This document shows, one piece after another, positions 31,834-43,528 of a stretch of DNA of 64,000 nt. The translations under genes and the position numbers were made by a program. Numbering within the stretch: position 1 is the stretch's first letter; every line of letters begins with the position of its first letter. Source of the DNA: Myrica gale. Taxonomy: Eukaryota; Streptophyta; Magnoliopsida; Fagales; Myricaceae. The stretch is from assembly GCA_963930655.1 (NCBI GenBank), contig OZ005603.1, positions 28,100,201 to 28,164,200 on the forward strand, in the 5' to 3' direction. The notes below the pieces were generated by a model that saw nothing but the letters and a program-made list of their open reading frames with translations, was not told where the DNA came from and did no database searches.

Positions 31834-34112
31834 ATGAGCAAGGACCCGAATCAGCACGCCGCAGTGTCGGCGCAGGACGAGCAGAACGAGGAGATCGACT
31901 GGGAGCTGAGGCCCGGTGGCATGCTGGTTCAGAAGCGAGACGACGAAGACGTCTTCGATGACGAGGGCGGTCCTACTTCTCTCGGTCCGATTATCAAGAT
32001 CACCATCTCCCACGGCCCCGCCCGCCACGAGGTCCATGTCCCAGCCCAATCTACTTTTGGTAAATCTCGCCCTACTCTATAACCTGGTTGACATTTGGCA
32101 CCGTTGTGCTTTTGATGTTCTTGGAATCCTGTTTCATTCGTACCTAACCTTATGAACTATATCAGCAGAACAAACTTATTTTTTATCAAAATAGTCTTTA
32201 GTATGATATGTTGTTTACTTTTGGCATTGCTCGAAATAAGAAGGAATTCTTTGTGTCGTAGGCAACATGTACCGTTAACGGTGAAGCTTTAGCAAACGTC
32301 TTCAAAATATTATCATTAGCTTTCCTCTTTCTTCGTGAAAACTGAAATTCCGTATAGTATCAGTAGTTCTGGTGAAGTATAAGAAAAGGAAAGAATTTCC
32401 TTTCTTGCTTTAGAGGTGGGAGGTGGAATTCCCATTTTCTCACGAGGCTTGGAATGCCAGAGAGAATTCGAATGCTCCTGAATCTTATCTTCTTTTTTGT
32501 TAAAGCCCCTGAATCTTATTATTTGAACAAACGGAACTCGCTAATTGCGGTGAGTGCTTTGGTAATGCGTTGTTGGGCCCTCGTATCGTCAGTAGGTAGC
32601 CATAATATTGTACTCGCTTATGTTGTTTTTGAGGTGTTTTGTTATCATACATTCTGTGCAAATTAGTCCTCTTTGTTACTGATTCGCTTATAAATTTGTT
32701 TGGTTGGTGTTCTGATCCATTGATGAGTATATTTCATAGGAGCGTTTCTGTCCCACTAATAATATTTTGGTTGTCCTGAACCCTGATTGCTAATCTGCAC
32801 TTTCATGTAGTTGATGTTTCAGCTTTTTTTTAGTTAGTTTATTAGTTGTGTGTTAGTGTGCAGCCATTTCTTTAGCCTTCTAGGCCACCAGTGTGAACTA
32901 TAATTTATTACCATGAAGTATGTATAAGTTTGCTTTATGCAGTTGATTAATGACAGGGGATATAAAGAATGCTCTTGCACAGGAAACTGGTTTGGAGCCT
33001 AAAGACCAGAGACTCTTGTTCAGGGGAAAAGAGAAAGAGGATGAAGAGCTTTTGCACATGGCAGGTGTGAAGGATAGGTCGAAGATTTTGCTTTTGGAGG
33101 AACCCGCGAGCAAAGAGAGGAAGCTTGAGGAGACAAGAAAAAGTAATGAGATTTCACAAGCATTGGAAGCAGTTGCAGCAGTCAGAGCAGAGGTTGACAA
33201 GATCTCAGAAAGGGTAAATTAATGTCTTCTTTGAAACTGCTTTCCAGCAAAGGCTAAATCTAATGGAGACGTCCTTGGTTACTTTTATCTATCTAGGTGG
33301 CTACCTTGGAAGTGGCTGTGGATGGTGGGACTAAGGTTGCAGAGAAGGAATTTTTAATATCAGCAGTTACTCATGAAGCAGTTACTGAAATTGGACAGCA
33401 TTCAGGCTGAAGGAGAAGCCAAACTGCAACGGAAGGCTGAGGTTAGTCTTGTATCTAGTCAATCTTGCAAAATTGTTATTTATGTGCTCTCTCGTGTAGA
33501 AATGTTAAACCTCCTATGGTGAGAAAATTTCTCACTTTAGCTGTCACTCAGCATATAACCATGATGCAACATGTGTGATGCTCCCCAATACTGAGGTTGT
33601 ATTTCATCCCATATCCTATTTCCTGTGCCATGCATCATATGTTCTTGAAACGTATAGCAAAAGGAAGTAAGGTATATAATATTCATTTCTGTTCACAAAC
33701 ATGAAAACCGATGTAAATAAAGAATAATAATACTCGTTTTTTCACAAACAGAACACCAAAGAGAAGCATGCATGAATTTAATGTCTTTGTGCATCAGATG
33801 TAATAGTTTTCGTATTTAAGCTTTGCAGTTTGGAGTCATTCTTTTAAAGTTTGCCGAGGAACAGCTACTCCAAGTTTCTAACCATGTGTTCTTCTCAGAA
33901 ATAGGATTTCTCCATTTATGGTCACACTATGCATATCAATTAAATGCAGCATATCTTATAACTTCCTTGAACAGCCTACTGCATTGTCTTATAACCTTCT
34001 CGAACAGGTACGCCGTGTCCAGAACTACGTTGAGACACTGGACAATCTGAAAGGAAGAAACTCTAATCCAAACAGCAAGAGTAGCAATGCTGTCTCAGTA
34101 ACTACCAAATGA
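31834..34112 (+). pseudogene. BAG-family co-chaperone gene (BAG1-4 type), frameshifted in exon 3
   Basis: Exons 31834-32059, 32957-33213, 33297-33441 and 34008-34112, all with GT-AG introns. Exons 1-2 give an acidic N terminus and a ubiquitin-like domain (IIKITISHGPARHEVHV...DIKNALAQETGLEPKDQRLLFRGKEKEDEELL). Exons 2-4 carry the BAG domain, which binds the Hsp70 nucleotide-binding domain. ATG at 31834 follows GCTTG and opens MSKDPNQ. Exon 3 is 145 nt between two phase-0 introns, so it lacks two nucleotides. The frame breaks after EKEFLISA, and the expected LLMKQLLKLDSIQAEGEAK is encoded in another frame; read straight, the protein ends at a TGA soon after. Either a true mutation, an assembly indel, or a locus expressed with altered splicing. 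Confidence 0.85.
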
Positions 34113-34523
34113 GAGACCTATGACTCCGGGGTGGGAAGCTTGAGTGCCCCACCCTCGTCGTCTTCAACAAACATAACTCAGGATTGGGAACAATTTGATT
34201 AAGGATTGGGAACAATTGGATTAATTGAATATTTGCTTTATAGAAACACTTTCACAAAATGGGTTATGGACATGAAATTGAAAGCATGCAGAGTAGATAA
34301 TTTTCTTTTGGTGCTTTATCGCTCCATGTATACAGAGCTCCTTATGTGAACTGTGAAGGGAACTAAAATTTGTTGAAGAACAGGTGGAACCTCTCCAGCA
34401 GAGCTTCTTTTTGTTGTACTTAAGCTGCTTCTCTGCAGAATACTATATCTGCCTTCATTTTCAATCTATTACATGGTCTATGTGATAACGAATGGATGTT
34501 TGTACACTTCCTTTAATTCGACA

Positions 34524-36126
34524 TCAGACTGAGGGTTCTTCATCCTGGACAGCACCATTATTTCTAGCATGTTGTGTATGTTCCCTTTGTCCTTGCCCAA
34601 TAAGGGCATAGGCTTCTTCTCCATGAGCTGCATCATCTCCAATCTTGAGCTCTTCATCAGACATCCGAAGGGGCATTACAAGTTTAATCGCCAAGAGTAT
34701 GATAGATGTGGCTACTACATTCCAACCTACTATAAAACCTGCTGCCACCAGCTGCTTCCAAAATTGAACTCCCCCTCCACCCCGATAGAAGGAGCCTTTT
34801 GAATTGGGGATGGGTAGGAACAAGCTACAGAGGTGTGGATGAGCGAAGAGTCCTGTAAGAGCTCCACCCAAGATTCCCGCAACAGCATGAGTATGAAGCA
34901 CTCCAAGGGTGTCATCAACCTTCTTCAGCATCGGCAGCTTCTTGCTCAAAACCATCATGGTGTACCAGGGAATTGTGCCAGAAACTATGCCCATTACTAG
35001 TGCAGCCCAGCCCTGAACGAGACCTGTGCATAGGGAAAAGGATAAGAATTGAGGAGAATTCGAATAAGTGATCTATGAATGGTACGGATACACTCGTAGA
35101 TTGTTATCACCTGCACCAGGAGTAATACAGACCAACCCGGTTATCATTCCCTGGATGGCCCCAATAACAGAGGGCTTCTTGAAGAACAGCACATCCCAGC
35201 ATGTCCATACCAGGAGACTAGTGGATGCACATATGTGGGTGTTGAGGACAGCCATGGATGAATCCACATTAGCAGTGAAAGGATCTCCACCATTGAAACC
35301 AGTCCATCCCATCCAAAGAATTCCAGCACCAGCGAGCGCTAGCAACAGATTGTTTGGTGGGAATTCTTCTCGGTCTTCCTTCAATCTTGGTCCAACCTAC
35401 AGGAGAGACCAAGAAAGTCAGAACTTTGGAGATTATTGAAATCATATATTTGTGGAGATCCCAGAAAATAAAAGGGATACTTACCCAATAAGCTGCTGTG
35501 AATCCTGCTGCACCAGAAGCTAAATGGACAACATAACCACCAGAATAATCCATCACACCCCACTGGAAGAGGAAGCCGCCACCCCATACGCTGAATGCTC
35601 CGACACTGTAGGAGAAAGTGATCCATAGTGGTACAAAGACCATCCAAGCTTTGATACTCATCCGCCCCAGAACCGCGCCAGCAAGTAATATAACAGTCAC
35701 GGCTGCAAAGGCATACTGGAAGAAGACCATGGTAGCTGTGGGATATAGAAGTGTAGCGTCGGCAGTTATATTTTTGTAATTGGTGGAGGGAAGGACGGCT
35801 CGTGCGATCAAGAAGTCCTGGGAAACGGCAAGGCCAGCTTTCCCCCAGAAAGGAAGAAGCTTATGACCAAAAGACATCTTGTAACCCCATAGAACCCAGC
35901 AGGGCATGACGGCTGCAAAGGCAAACAATGCCATGAATGCTGAGTTTAGAGCCCATTTCTTCTTGACAAGGCCTGCATAAAGGATGACAAGCCCGGGCAT
36001 GCCTTGCATGCCCACTAGTGCCGCAGATATCATCTGCCATGCGTTGTCACCCTTGTTCAGCCAGTCAGGCACGGCATCAGTGAGGCCCTGCTGGTATGCG
36101 GACGGAACAACCGAAGCATTCACCAT
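34524..36126 (-). CDS. Ammonium transporter, AMT2 clade (AMT2/AMT3 type), 475 aa, intact
   Basis: Exons on the minus strand 36126-35485, 35396-35111 and 35023-34524, GT-AG introns, total 1428 nt. It encodes an 11-helix plasma-membrane ammonium permease. N terminus [12 protein letters not shown] and [11 protein letters not shown]; signature [22 protein letters not shown] in helix 5. The two pore histidines are at about 201 (VVHLASG) and 355 (HTHAVAG). The C-terminal regulatory tail carries [23 protein letters not shown]. The family forms trimers that move NH4+/NH3 into the cell. It differs from the neighbouring copy in lacking the intron between the LKK and VDD codons. ATG 36126 is the first in frame. 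Expression cannot be inferred; a 17-G run lies about 350 bp upstream. Confidence 0.92.
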
Positions 36127-36700
36127 TGTTGGCCGTACCTCAAGCTTGTATCTATCAGCCCAGATCCCTCACACAGGCTAGAAACATAACAGAGCCCCTA
36201 GTTATATAATCAACACAAGCATATACTTTCGAAAGCTTACGAATGTGGTTGGGTGATTCGTGTAAGATTCCAGTGTCATCGTCAAATGAAACTCTCCTTG
36301 TCTCCATGTTCAAACTACACAGGACCCACTGGCCACAGTTGCAATCGTCTGGCCATGAAAGAAAACAAAACCAAAAAATAATTTGGAATCTGATTTTGCT
36401 TCCCGAGATGATCCTAATGAAGGAGGAGTTAGGTGTTGCTCAATGCAGTGAATCTTCTCACCCACCTTCGGGGGGGGGGGGGGGGGAAGATTCCACGAGA
36501 TTCTTGGCCAAGAGTCGAGATGTGAAGTCAAGACAAAGGCCCATAAATGAAGGGTGGCTCTACTATCTAGGCTTTTCACGCCACTTGTCCAAGCATCCCA
36601 AGCTGCTCGGAGTGTGAAACGTGGAAATTTTGCGCATAAAACAATGTGGGGTTTTAATCTGACGGTGACTGAATGGAAGCTAAGACAGTACAGTATAATA
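36127..36700. promoter_or_regulatory. Upstream region of AMT gene 1, with G17 run
   Basis: Presumed minus-strand promoter. It contains an uninterrupted run of 17 G at 36470-36486, prone to slippage and able to stack as a quadruplex in principle. A 124-codon plus-strand frame at 36243-36617 crosses the run and is not supported as a gene. Confidence 0.4.
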
Positions 36701-36704
36701 TAGT

Positions 36705-36900
36705 AAGTCTCAGGGTGAAAATTTTGAGTATTGAAGTTTGAGAAGTATTATAAAGTAAAGATATGTTATAGGAGTTGGTGAAAAAGTGAAGAGATAAATT
36801 TTTTAAATAAGTATTATAATAATAAAAAATTATGTGATGAATTTTTTATTATTAAACTTAAATTTTTGGGTCTAAATTATTGGGTCCTAAACATACCTAT
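36705..36900 (+). mobile_element. MITE-like repeat (ACATACCTAT end family), plus copy
   Basis: Shares internal blocks (AAAGTAAAGATATGTTATA, GTGAAAAAGTGAAGAGA) with inverted copies at about 36990-37175 and 39820-40010 and ends in AAACATACCTATAT. The boundaries are approximate. Confidence 0.5.
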
Positions 36901-36989
36901 ATCCCAGCTAAGACGATTTCCTGAATGGAAGCTTAGCCAGATCCCTCGCAAGTCAAACACAATGGCACACCTCCTACCAAAGTGGGCGG

Positions 36990-37175
36990 CCTCCTAAGTT
37001 TAAAAATTTAAATTTAATAATAAAAAATTTATCAAATAATTTTTTATTATTATAATATTTATTAAAAAAAATTTCTCTTCACTTTTTCACAAATTCTTTT
37101 AATATATCTTTACTTTATAATATTTTTTAAACTTCATTACTTAAAATTTTCACTCTCAAATATTCCTTTACAAGG
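36990..37175 (-). mobile_element. MITE-like repeat, minus copy
   Basis: Inverted relative of the element at 36705-36900, carrying TATATCTTTACTTTATAATA and TCTTCACTTTTTCACAAATT. The pair could form a loose inverted repeat about 90 bp apart. Confidence 0.5.
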
Positions 37176-38038
37176 CCTGCTGTCTTTGGTTTCAGCAATG
37201 AAACTTGTGTGATGTTCGTTTTGAGAATTTTTGTAGGATTTGGAGTGTTTTGTGAATTTTTAGGTGATGGTAGAGTTGTATTGGTGTTTGTGTAGAGATT
37301 AATGATGTGTAAAAAAATAATGATGATATTTAAAGTTATTTTTTTAATTTCGAATTAATTAATTTTTTAATAAAATTTGAATATTTAAATTTTTTTTTAA
37401 AAAACAAAAATAGTACCAAACCATAAAACAAGTCGACGAAAGCATAAACACAAGTATGATAAATTTCAATTGTTTAAGGCCTGAACGTTGTGAAATCAAA
37501 AGTATAAAACGAAAAGACATGAGACAAAGGCTGCTGGGCGTCAGACGATGGCCATGTGATGTTGGTTTGGATTTTAGTTTTGCCGAACATGAGTTGCGGG
37601 AGGATTCGAATCTTACAAAAACTTTAAAACCGAACGTGACCTTGATTTAGAAAAAACAAAAAAAATCTGACCGTGACTGGGAGCCGGGAGGAGCCGCTTT
37701 CTTCCTGCCTCGAAATTGGATTCTATAATCAGACGGCTACCCAAATGATCGGATGCCAAATGCTTCTTGTTTTGGACCGTACGTTTTCTATCTCCAATCC
37801 TAGATAGAAAACCCCATTCGTGTCTTGCATTAGATCCGCAAGTTAAACCGCATAAAATTTCCCAATGAGACTGTCAATTTCATACAATTGTCTGAGACCT
37901 AAATAGAACCTGTGGTGGATCTCTTCTAGGGAGTCCAAAATATTCTCCTTTCTCGAGAAGTTTGTATTTAGGTACGTACCTTAACGAGGATTGTACGGAG
38001 TTTTGTATATATATTTATCTTTAATTAAAAATTATTAT

Positions 38039-38347
38039 TAAGGTTATGTTCATTTTGAGAAAAAATGTAGGATTTTAGAGAAGTTGTGAATTTTTATGTT
38101 GAATAGTGTTTTATTGGTGTTTGTGTAAAGTGGAGAGAGAAATGATTTGATGTAATTGTTTAATAAAAAAGTATTGGAGTTATGTGAAAAAGTATAGATA
38201 GAGAAAATTTATGTTGAATAAAAAATTAAAAAGTTGTTGGAGATTGTGTAAAATGTATTGATTTTTGTGTTTGAATTCTGAATATGTTCGGTGGTAGAAT
38301 TGTGAATATACTTAGAATCCTGAAAAAATTGGTGAAAACGACGCTAA
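38039..38347. mobile_element. Harbinger/Tourist-like MITE with TAA TSD
   Basis: Element 38042-38344 is nearly identical to 14915-15220 and flanked by TAA on both sides (38039-38041, 38345-38347). The right terminus has lost a few bases of the inverted repeat (AAAACGACGC in place of AAAACGAACATACCC). Confidence 0.75.
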
Positions 38348-39225
38348 GTTTCCTTATATTTTAACATACTTTAGCCTCACAAAAATGATAGTATATATCT
38401 TATTTATTTCCAGAATTTAAATCATCCATGTGACCTCGTGGGCAGGTGGCGGACTTGGATGCAAGATTTGATCGTATGGGAAATAAATAAATGTACCACC
38501 GACTCACGTACATATGCAGATCTTGCGGACGAAAGATTTGGTCAAATTCGACGCCCGGATGACTTTTTCTATTATTTTGTTTTTCTTTTTCACTTTTTTT
38601 TTTTGGACTTTTCAAGATTTGCCGTTGGCCAAATGCTTGCTAATGCTATCCTGTAGCAACATGTGTCTTGGGGTTAATTATTGCAGTAGGTTACAGAATG
38701 TAAAGTTATCAGCAGGCAAATTAGACTATTAATTAATCAACACACTAATGAGACTCGGAAAAATAAATAAATAAAATCTAAAGTCGATTGAGTAATCATT
38801 CCTTGGATCACTCAATAATCTGAAGCTATTTGGTAATTTGCTTGTTAATAAAATAATTATTAAAAAATATAATTTAAATATTTAAATTTACTTTTCTTAT
38901 AAACTTCATCGTTAAATAATAGATTCACGTGATATTAGAGTCAAAAATTTTCAATTTGAGATTTGACTTTATACTTCATCTTATTTCAATTAAATATCAC
39001 ACGTGTTTTGATTTACCATTAAAATAGAGTTATCCAGAAACACATAGTTGAAGCTGCTACATCTCGTAGTTACCTAAATTCATTACAAGACGGTACGAAA
39101 TATATGCAAAACCACTTAACCCAAAATAGTATACAGAACTGTGTAGCTAGACGTACATATAGCTGAAGCTAGCTAGTATACAAAACTATAGTACATGTAC
39201 TATTTGAGGGTCACTAGCTCATGAC
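38348..39225. other. Intergenic, nothing recognised
   Basis: AT-rich spacer between AMT gene 2 (3' end) and the MITE. It includes a plausible 3' UTR of the transporter but no supported gene. Confidence 0.4.
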
Positions 39226-39662
39226 TTACAAGTTGATGGTCACACCTCTTAATGCACCATTGCCACACGGCGATGGTGCTATGTCCTGCGAGTAGGCCGA
39301 TGTATGCCAACCATGCTTCGTAGGGTCATATTTCTCCCCGTCGCCCCAAAGAGCATAAGCCTCCTCTCCATGCACAGCATCGTCTCCGATTGCCAGCTCT
39401 TCGTCGGGCATTCTCAGTGGAATAAACAGCCTTATTGCTAGCAGAATTAACGTCGTGGATATCAAGTTCCAACCGGCCACAAACATGGCTGCAACTATTT
39501 GCTTGAGGAATTGCTTCCCACCACTGCCACCATAAAACGCACCCCTTGTGTTGCTTGGGAGTATGAGAGCACAAAGCTCTGGCTCTGCGAAAAGCCCAGT
39601 GAGGAGCCCGCCTAGCAGCCCAGCTACTGCATGTGTGTGGAATACACCTAAGGTGTCGTCAA

Positions 39663-41520
39663 CTGATCAATAGCCATCCATTATAGTCAATTGGCAAATT
39701 AGACAACTAGAAAGACAATAACTATTCATTCATGCTTGGGAAACAAAATATCTAGAAGGGTAGGACAAATTAGCGAGGGCTCCACCATTATCATAAGATT
39801 GTGGGCATGCCTGGGGCTCAAATATTTGGGCCCAAAAATTTAGGTTTAATCTTAAAAAATTTACTACATAATTTTTTATTATTATAATATTTATTAAAAA
39901 TCTTTTCTCTCTTTACTTTTTCACCAATTCCCATAACATATCTTTACTTTATAATATTTCTCAAACCCCAGTACCCAAAATTTTCAGCCTCAAACATACC
40001 TATATTGGCAATGCCTTTTGACTTATGGACCAATTTTAGTCGTCTCCTATGAAAAATTCAAGCAAAAAGCACTCTACTTTTGAGTACTTCTAGCTGCTTC
40101 TTTCCTTCCATTTGAAGGCTTTTTTTCCAGCCATTGTTCCTTAGATTTAAAAGAGATTTAGGCCCGAATACGAACTCCAAAACTAGAGAAAATAGATCAA
40201 AAGATAAGTGGGGGGGGAGTGGGGTCGGAATTGAATTTGTGCAAACATGGAATTGAAAAACGAAGCACGTACGCCAATTATATACCTAATTCATTTCATA
40301 TGCATGATTACCTAAACGAAAGAGTTTATAAGATAAGAGTATAAAGTAGATATTATATGACATGATTTGAAGATATCATCAATAATTTTATGCTTGATAA
40401 TTAAAGATTGGTGGTGTCTAGTTACAATTATTGCTAGAAAACCAGTATGTTAGTGGAAATAAGGAGAAAATATGGAGAGAAATATCAGACAAACCGAAGT
40501 CAAAAGTTTGAAAAGCCATGCCATGTAGCTTATTTATTTGGATCCAAAGGCTCATATTGGGCAGGGACGAAGACAGGAATTGGCTATTAGGACGGAAATT
40601 ATATGAAATAAAATTTTGAGGGGCTAAATTGAATAGAACATAAATAAATGGTCAAAAATCCATTATATTGCTAAAAAATATATGATATTTTAGCCAATTT
40701 CGAGAGGGTTGGAGGGGCCATGGCCACCTCCAGCCCCCCCCCCCCTGGCTTCGTCCTTGGAGGTGGAGAAATTAGTCTTTCTCAATGCAGTATTCAATCT
40801 TGCAAAATTAATTTTAGAGAGATTTCAGATCGAGATTAACGTAGATTATGGCAAAAATTCCATAGAAAAATTATATGATATGTGTGAACATGAAGTGCAT
40901 ATTTGCTGGAAATTCATCTTTTATTTACAAATTTAGGTGACTTTTGTGTGTCAAAATTTCAAATTTAACCTAATAAAATAATTATAATTATAAATAATAT
41001 CTCTCTCCATCCCACCAAATTATCCGCAAAAGTGATAAGACGGAACAAGAATGCCCAATTAGTTTTCTCAAGGAGAAGACTATGGCTGTCTAATTCAAGT
41101 ACATGGGGGATCATTTCATAATCTGCTTAGTGATCACAGCATGGGTCCCTAAAAGGTGAACTTGGAATAATCTTGGTTAAGCTTTTGTTATCTTTCAAAA
41201 TCATTGAGGTAAATTTGTGCCGAATTCATTGGTTTGATTGGATCTTCTTTTCATTTGTATCTAGGCACTACCTTTGTGGTTGGAGAAAATTAAAAATCCA
41301 TGATACACTGTTCCATGCATGAATTTATTTTTCTAAATCATCACATGATGCATAGTTCCATAAGATTAAGTTAAAAGGCAAAAACTTTGTGGGTCCTTGG
41401 GACAAAGCTAGCACTTTTGTCAACCACTCTAATTCCGAATTTGTATCTTGGGCATCACGAGAATAATTAAGGCAGCAGACAAAGGAAAAACGTTGTATAA
41501 GACCCTACCAAAAACCCTAC
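39663..41520 (-). other. Large intron 3 of AMT gene 2, with MITEs
   Basis: About 1.86 kb between exons 3 and 4, absent from AMT gene 1. It holds a MITE-like repeat (about 39820-40010, same family as 36705-36900) and a hAT/Tip100-like element at about 40561-40760. No gene inside is supported. Confidence 0.6.
40561..40760. mobile_element. hAT (Tip100-like) MITE
   Basis: GCAGGGACGAAGACAGG on the left is mirrored by CCTGGCTTCGTCCTTGG on the right, about 14 of 17 positions matching. Termini of the form CAGGG.CGAAGCCAGG occur in Tip100-type hATs. No clear 8-bp duplication. It contains a 12-C run. Confidence 0.5.
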
Positions 41521-42838
41521 CTTTTGGAATAGACTCGACTTTTTGTGAAGGATCATCATGGACACCCATGGAATGCTTCCAGAAAGCATGCCCATCACTA
41601 TAGCCGCCCACGATTGCACTAGTCCTGCAAATGTCCACGGCCATAATTAGTATGAACACAACAGTACTGCCACTGAGAGAGTCATCTGTGGCGGCTGCTG
41701 CTAGATTTTCTCAGACTAGACCCTTTACCTGCTCCTGGAGTAATGCAAACCAGACCGGTCATCATTCCCTGAACTGCTCCTATCACCGAAGGCTTCCCAA
41801 AGAACACGACATCGAGGGTCGTCCAGACAAGAAGGCTCGTAGCGGCACATATGTTCGTGTTTAATACTGCTATCGAAGCGTCAATGTTTGCCGCGTATGG
41901 TGCTCCACCATTGAAACCTGACCAGCCCATCCATAGCAGCCCAGCACCAGCAAGCATGAGTAGGACGTTGTTAGGAGGAAACCTCTCCCTATCACTCTTT
42001 CGCCTCGGGCCAACCTAGAGGAAGCGAACCAACGTCCCAGTCTCAGGCATAACATTAATATGAGAAAAAAAATATATATATTTGAATTAAATAGACTTAT
42101 GCTGTACTAGATCATGGTCTGTTGTGCCAATCACGACAGAAACCGACGTCGGAGAAAGATGAGAGAAATTTGGACAGATGAAGAAGGGCTATCGTATATT
42201 TTACCCAATAAGCGGCAGTGAAACCTGCAATTCCTGAGGAGAGGTGGATGACATAGCCGCCTGAGTAGTCGATCACACCCCATTGGTACAGAAACCCACC
42301 GCCCCAGAGACTGAAGGCTCCTACGGTGTAGGAGAATACAAGCCACAGAGGGACAAAAGCCATCCACGCCTTGATGTTCATGCGGCCAAGAACACCCAGC
42401 AAGTAAAATCATGGTAATGGCAGCAAAAGAGAACTGGAAGTAAACGAGCGAGGCCATAGGGTAAAAGGGTTCAATGATCTCGAATGTCCCGTCATCCCTT
42501 GTGTGTTTACTCTCGGGGACTCTGGCTCGTTGGAGAAGGAACTTTTGGCCGAGAGCCGGTGCACCCTTGCCCCAGAAGGGAAGGAGTTCATCACCGAAGG
42601 CCATGCGGTAGCAGACGAGAACCCAGCAGATGAGCACAGCAGCGAACGCGTAGAGGGCCATGAAGGCCGAGTTCACCGCCCATTTCTTCTTGACAATGCT
42701 GGCATAGAGGATAACGAGGCCCGGCATGCTCTGGATGCACACGAGCGTCGATGCCATCATCTGCCATGCATTGTCGCCCTTGTTTAGCCATGGCGGGACG
42801 GCTGGGCTGACAGCTCCGTAGGCCTCCGTGGTGTTCAT

Positions 42839-43528
42839 GTGTCTCAAGTCGATCGGTGTGATCAGCTATGTTCGAACCTGTTTGAGACTCTGCTCTTCGG
42901 ATTATTATATAGTATTCCTTTGTAGAGTAGTCTGACTTCTATTGCTCCCTAATCTGAATTCTAATGGAAGCTTCGTGTGAAAATTCAATAGTTTTTGACG
43001 CATTGCGGCTAAAAATGAGATATAAAATAAAAAACAAGAACAGAGGGACCAGAGGGATATGTGAATTTAATAAGACATGTAGATCCATTGGATAGCATAA
43101 TTTTACAATAAGCATTGTTCTGCCGTGAGTGTCCACTGTGAAATTGTTGTGAAGTTGCCTTTTGGTCGACGGGTCAATGTACGGACACATGGGGGACGGA
43201 ACATGTACGTTTAGCTTGGTCCATGCGGCTAATACTTTGACTGACTCAACATTTTGTGTCCTATTTTTTCCATTCAAGGCAACTCCTCCTAATCTAGGAA
43301 CCCAGAAGTTCTTATCTTTCCATGACTTAATTTCCATTCAACAATAGGCTATATAATTCATTTATAAGAGAGTCCATTTATTATCATTTTGATAGGAGAA
43401 TAGTAAGAGGCGACTCGGGGTACCCAACAAAGAAAGAATTGGTAGGAGTTGAAACTTAACGCCTAGGACTCCAGATTTCGACCCTCTACCTACTTTAAGG
43501 TACTTGATAGACGTCTGGATCTTATGCT
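42839..43528. other. Upstream of AMT gene 2 / 3' flank of Nudix gene
   Basis: Presumed minus-strand AMT promoter. The 132-codon frame at 43337-42939 has no recognisable domain and is not called. Confidence 0.4.

Larger units (their letters stand above)
39226..42838 (-). pseudogene. Ammonium transporter, AMT2;1-like, frame-disrupted
   Basis: Exons on the minus strand 42838-42205, 42014-41729, 41624-41521 and about 39662-39226. N terminus [20 protein letters not shown], then [39 protein letters not shown], exon 3 ending HKKSSLFQK, and exon 4 [14 protein letters not shown] through the tail [20 protein letters not shown]. Both pore histidines are present. Two lesions: exon 1 lacks 2 nt just before [10 protein letters not shown] (about 42399-42403), and the last acceptor (ATCAG, then TTGAC) leaves exon 4 one base short of the GTT that should open VDD. 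No nearby alternative donor or acceptor repairs the phase. Repaired length would be 487 residues, normal for the family. Pseudogene or assembly error. Confidence 0.85.

Noticed and set aside
36243-36617. 124-codon plus-strand frame upstream of AMT gene 1
   Set aside because: It runs through a G17 homopolymer, has no domain, and overlaps the presumed AMT promoter.
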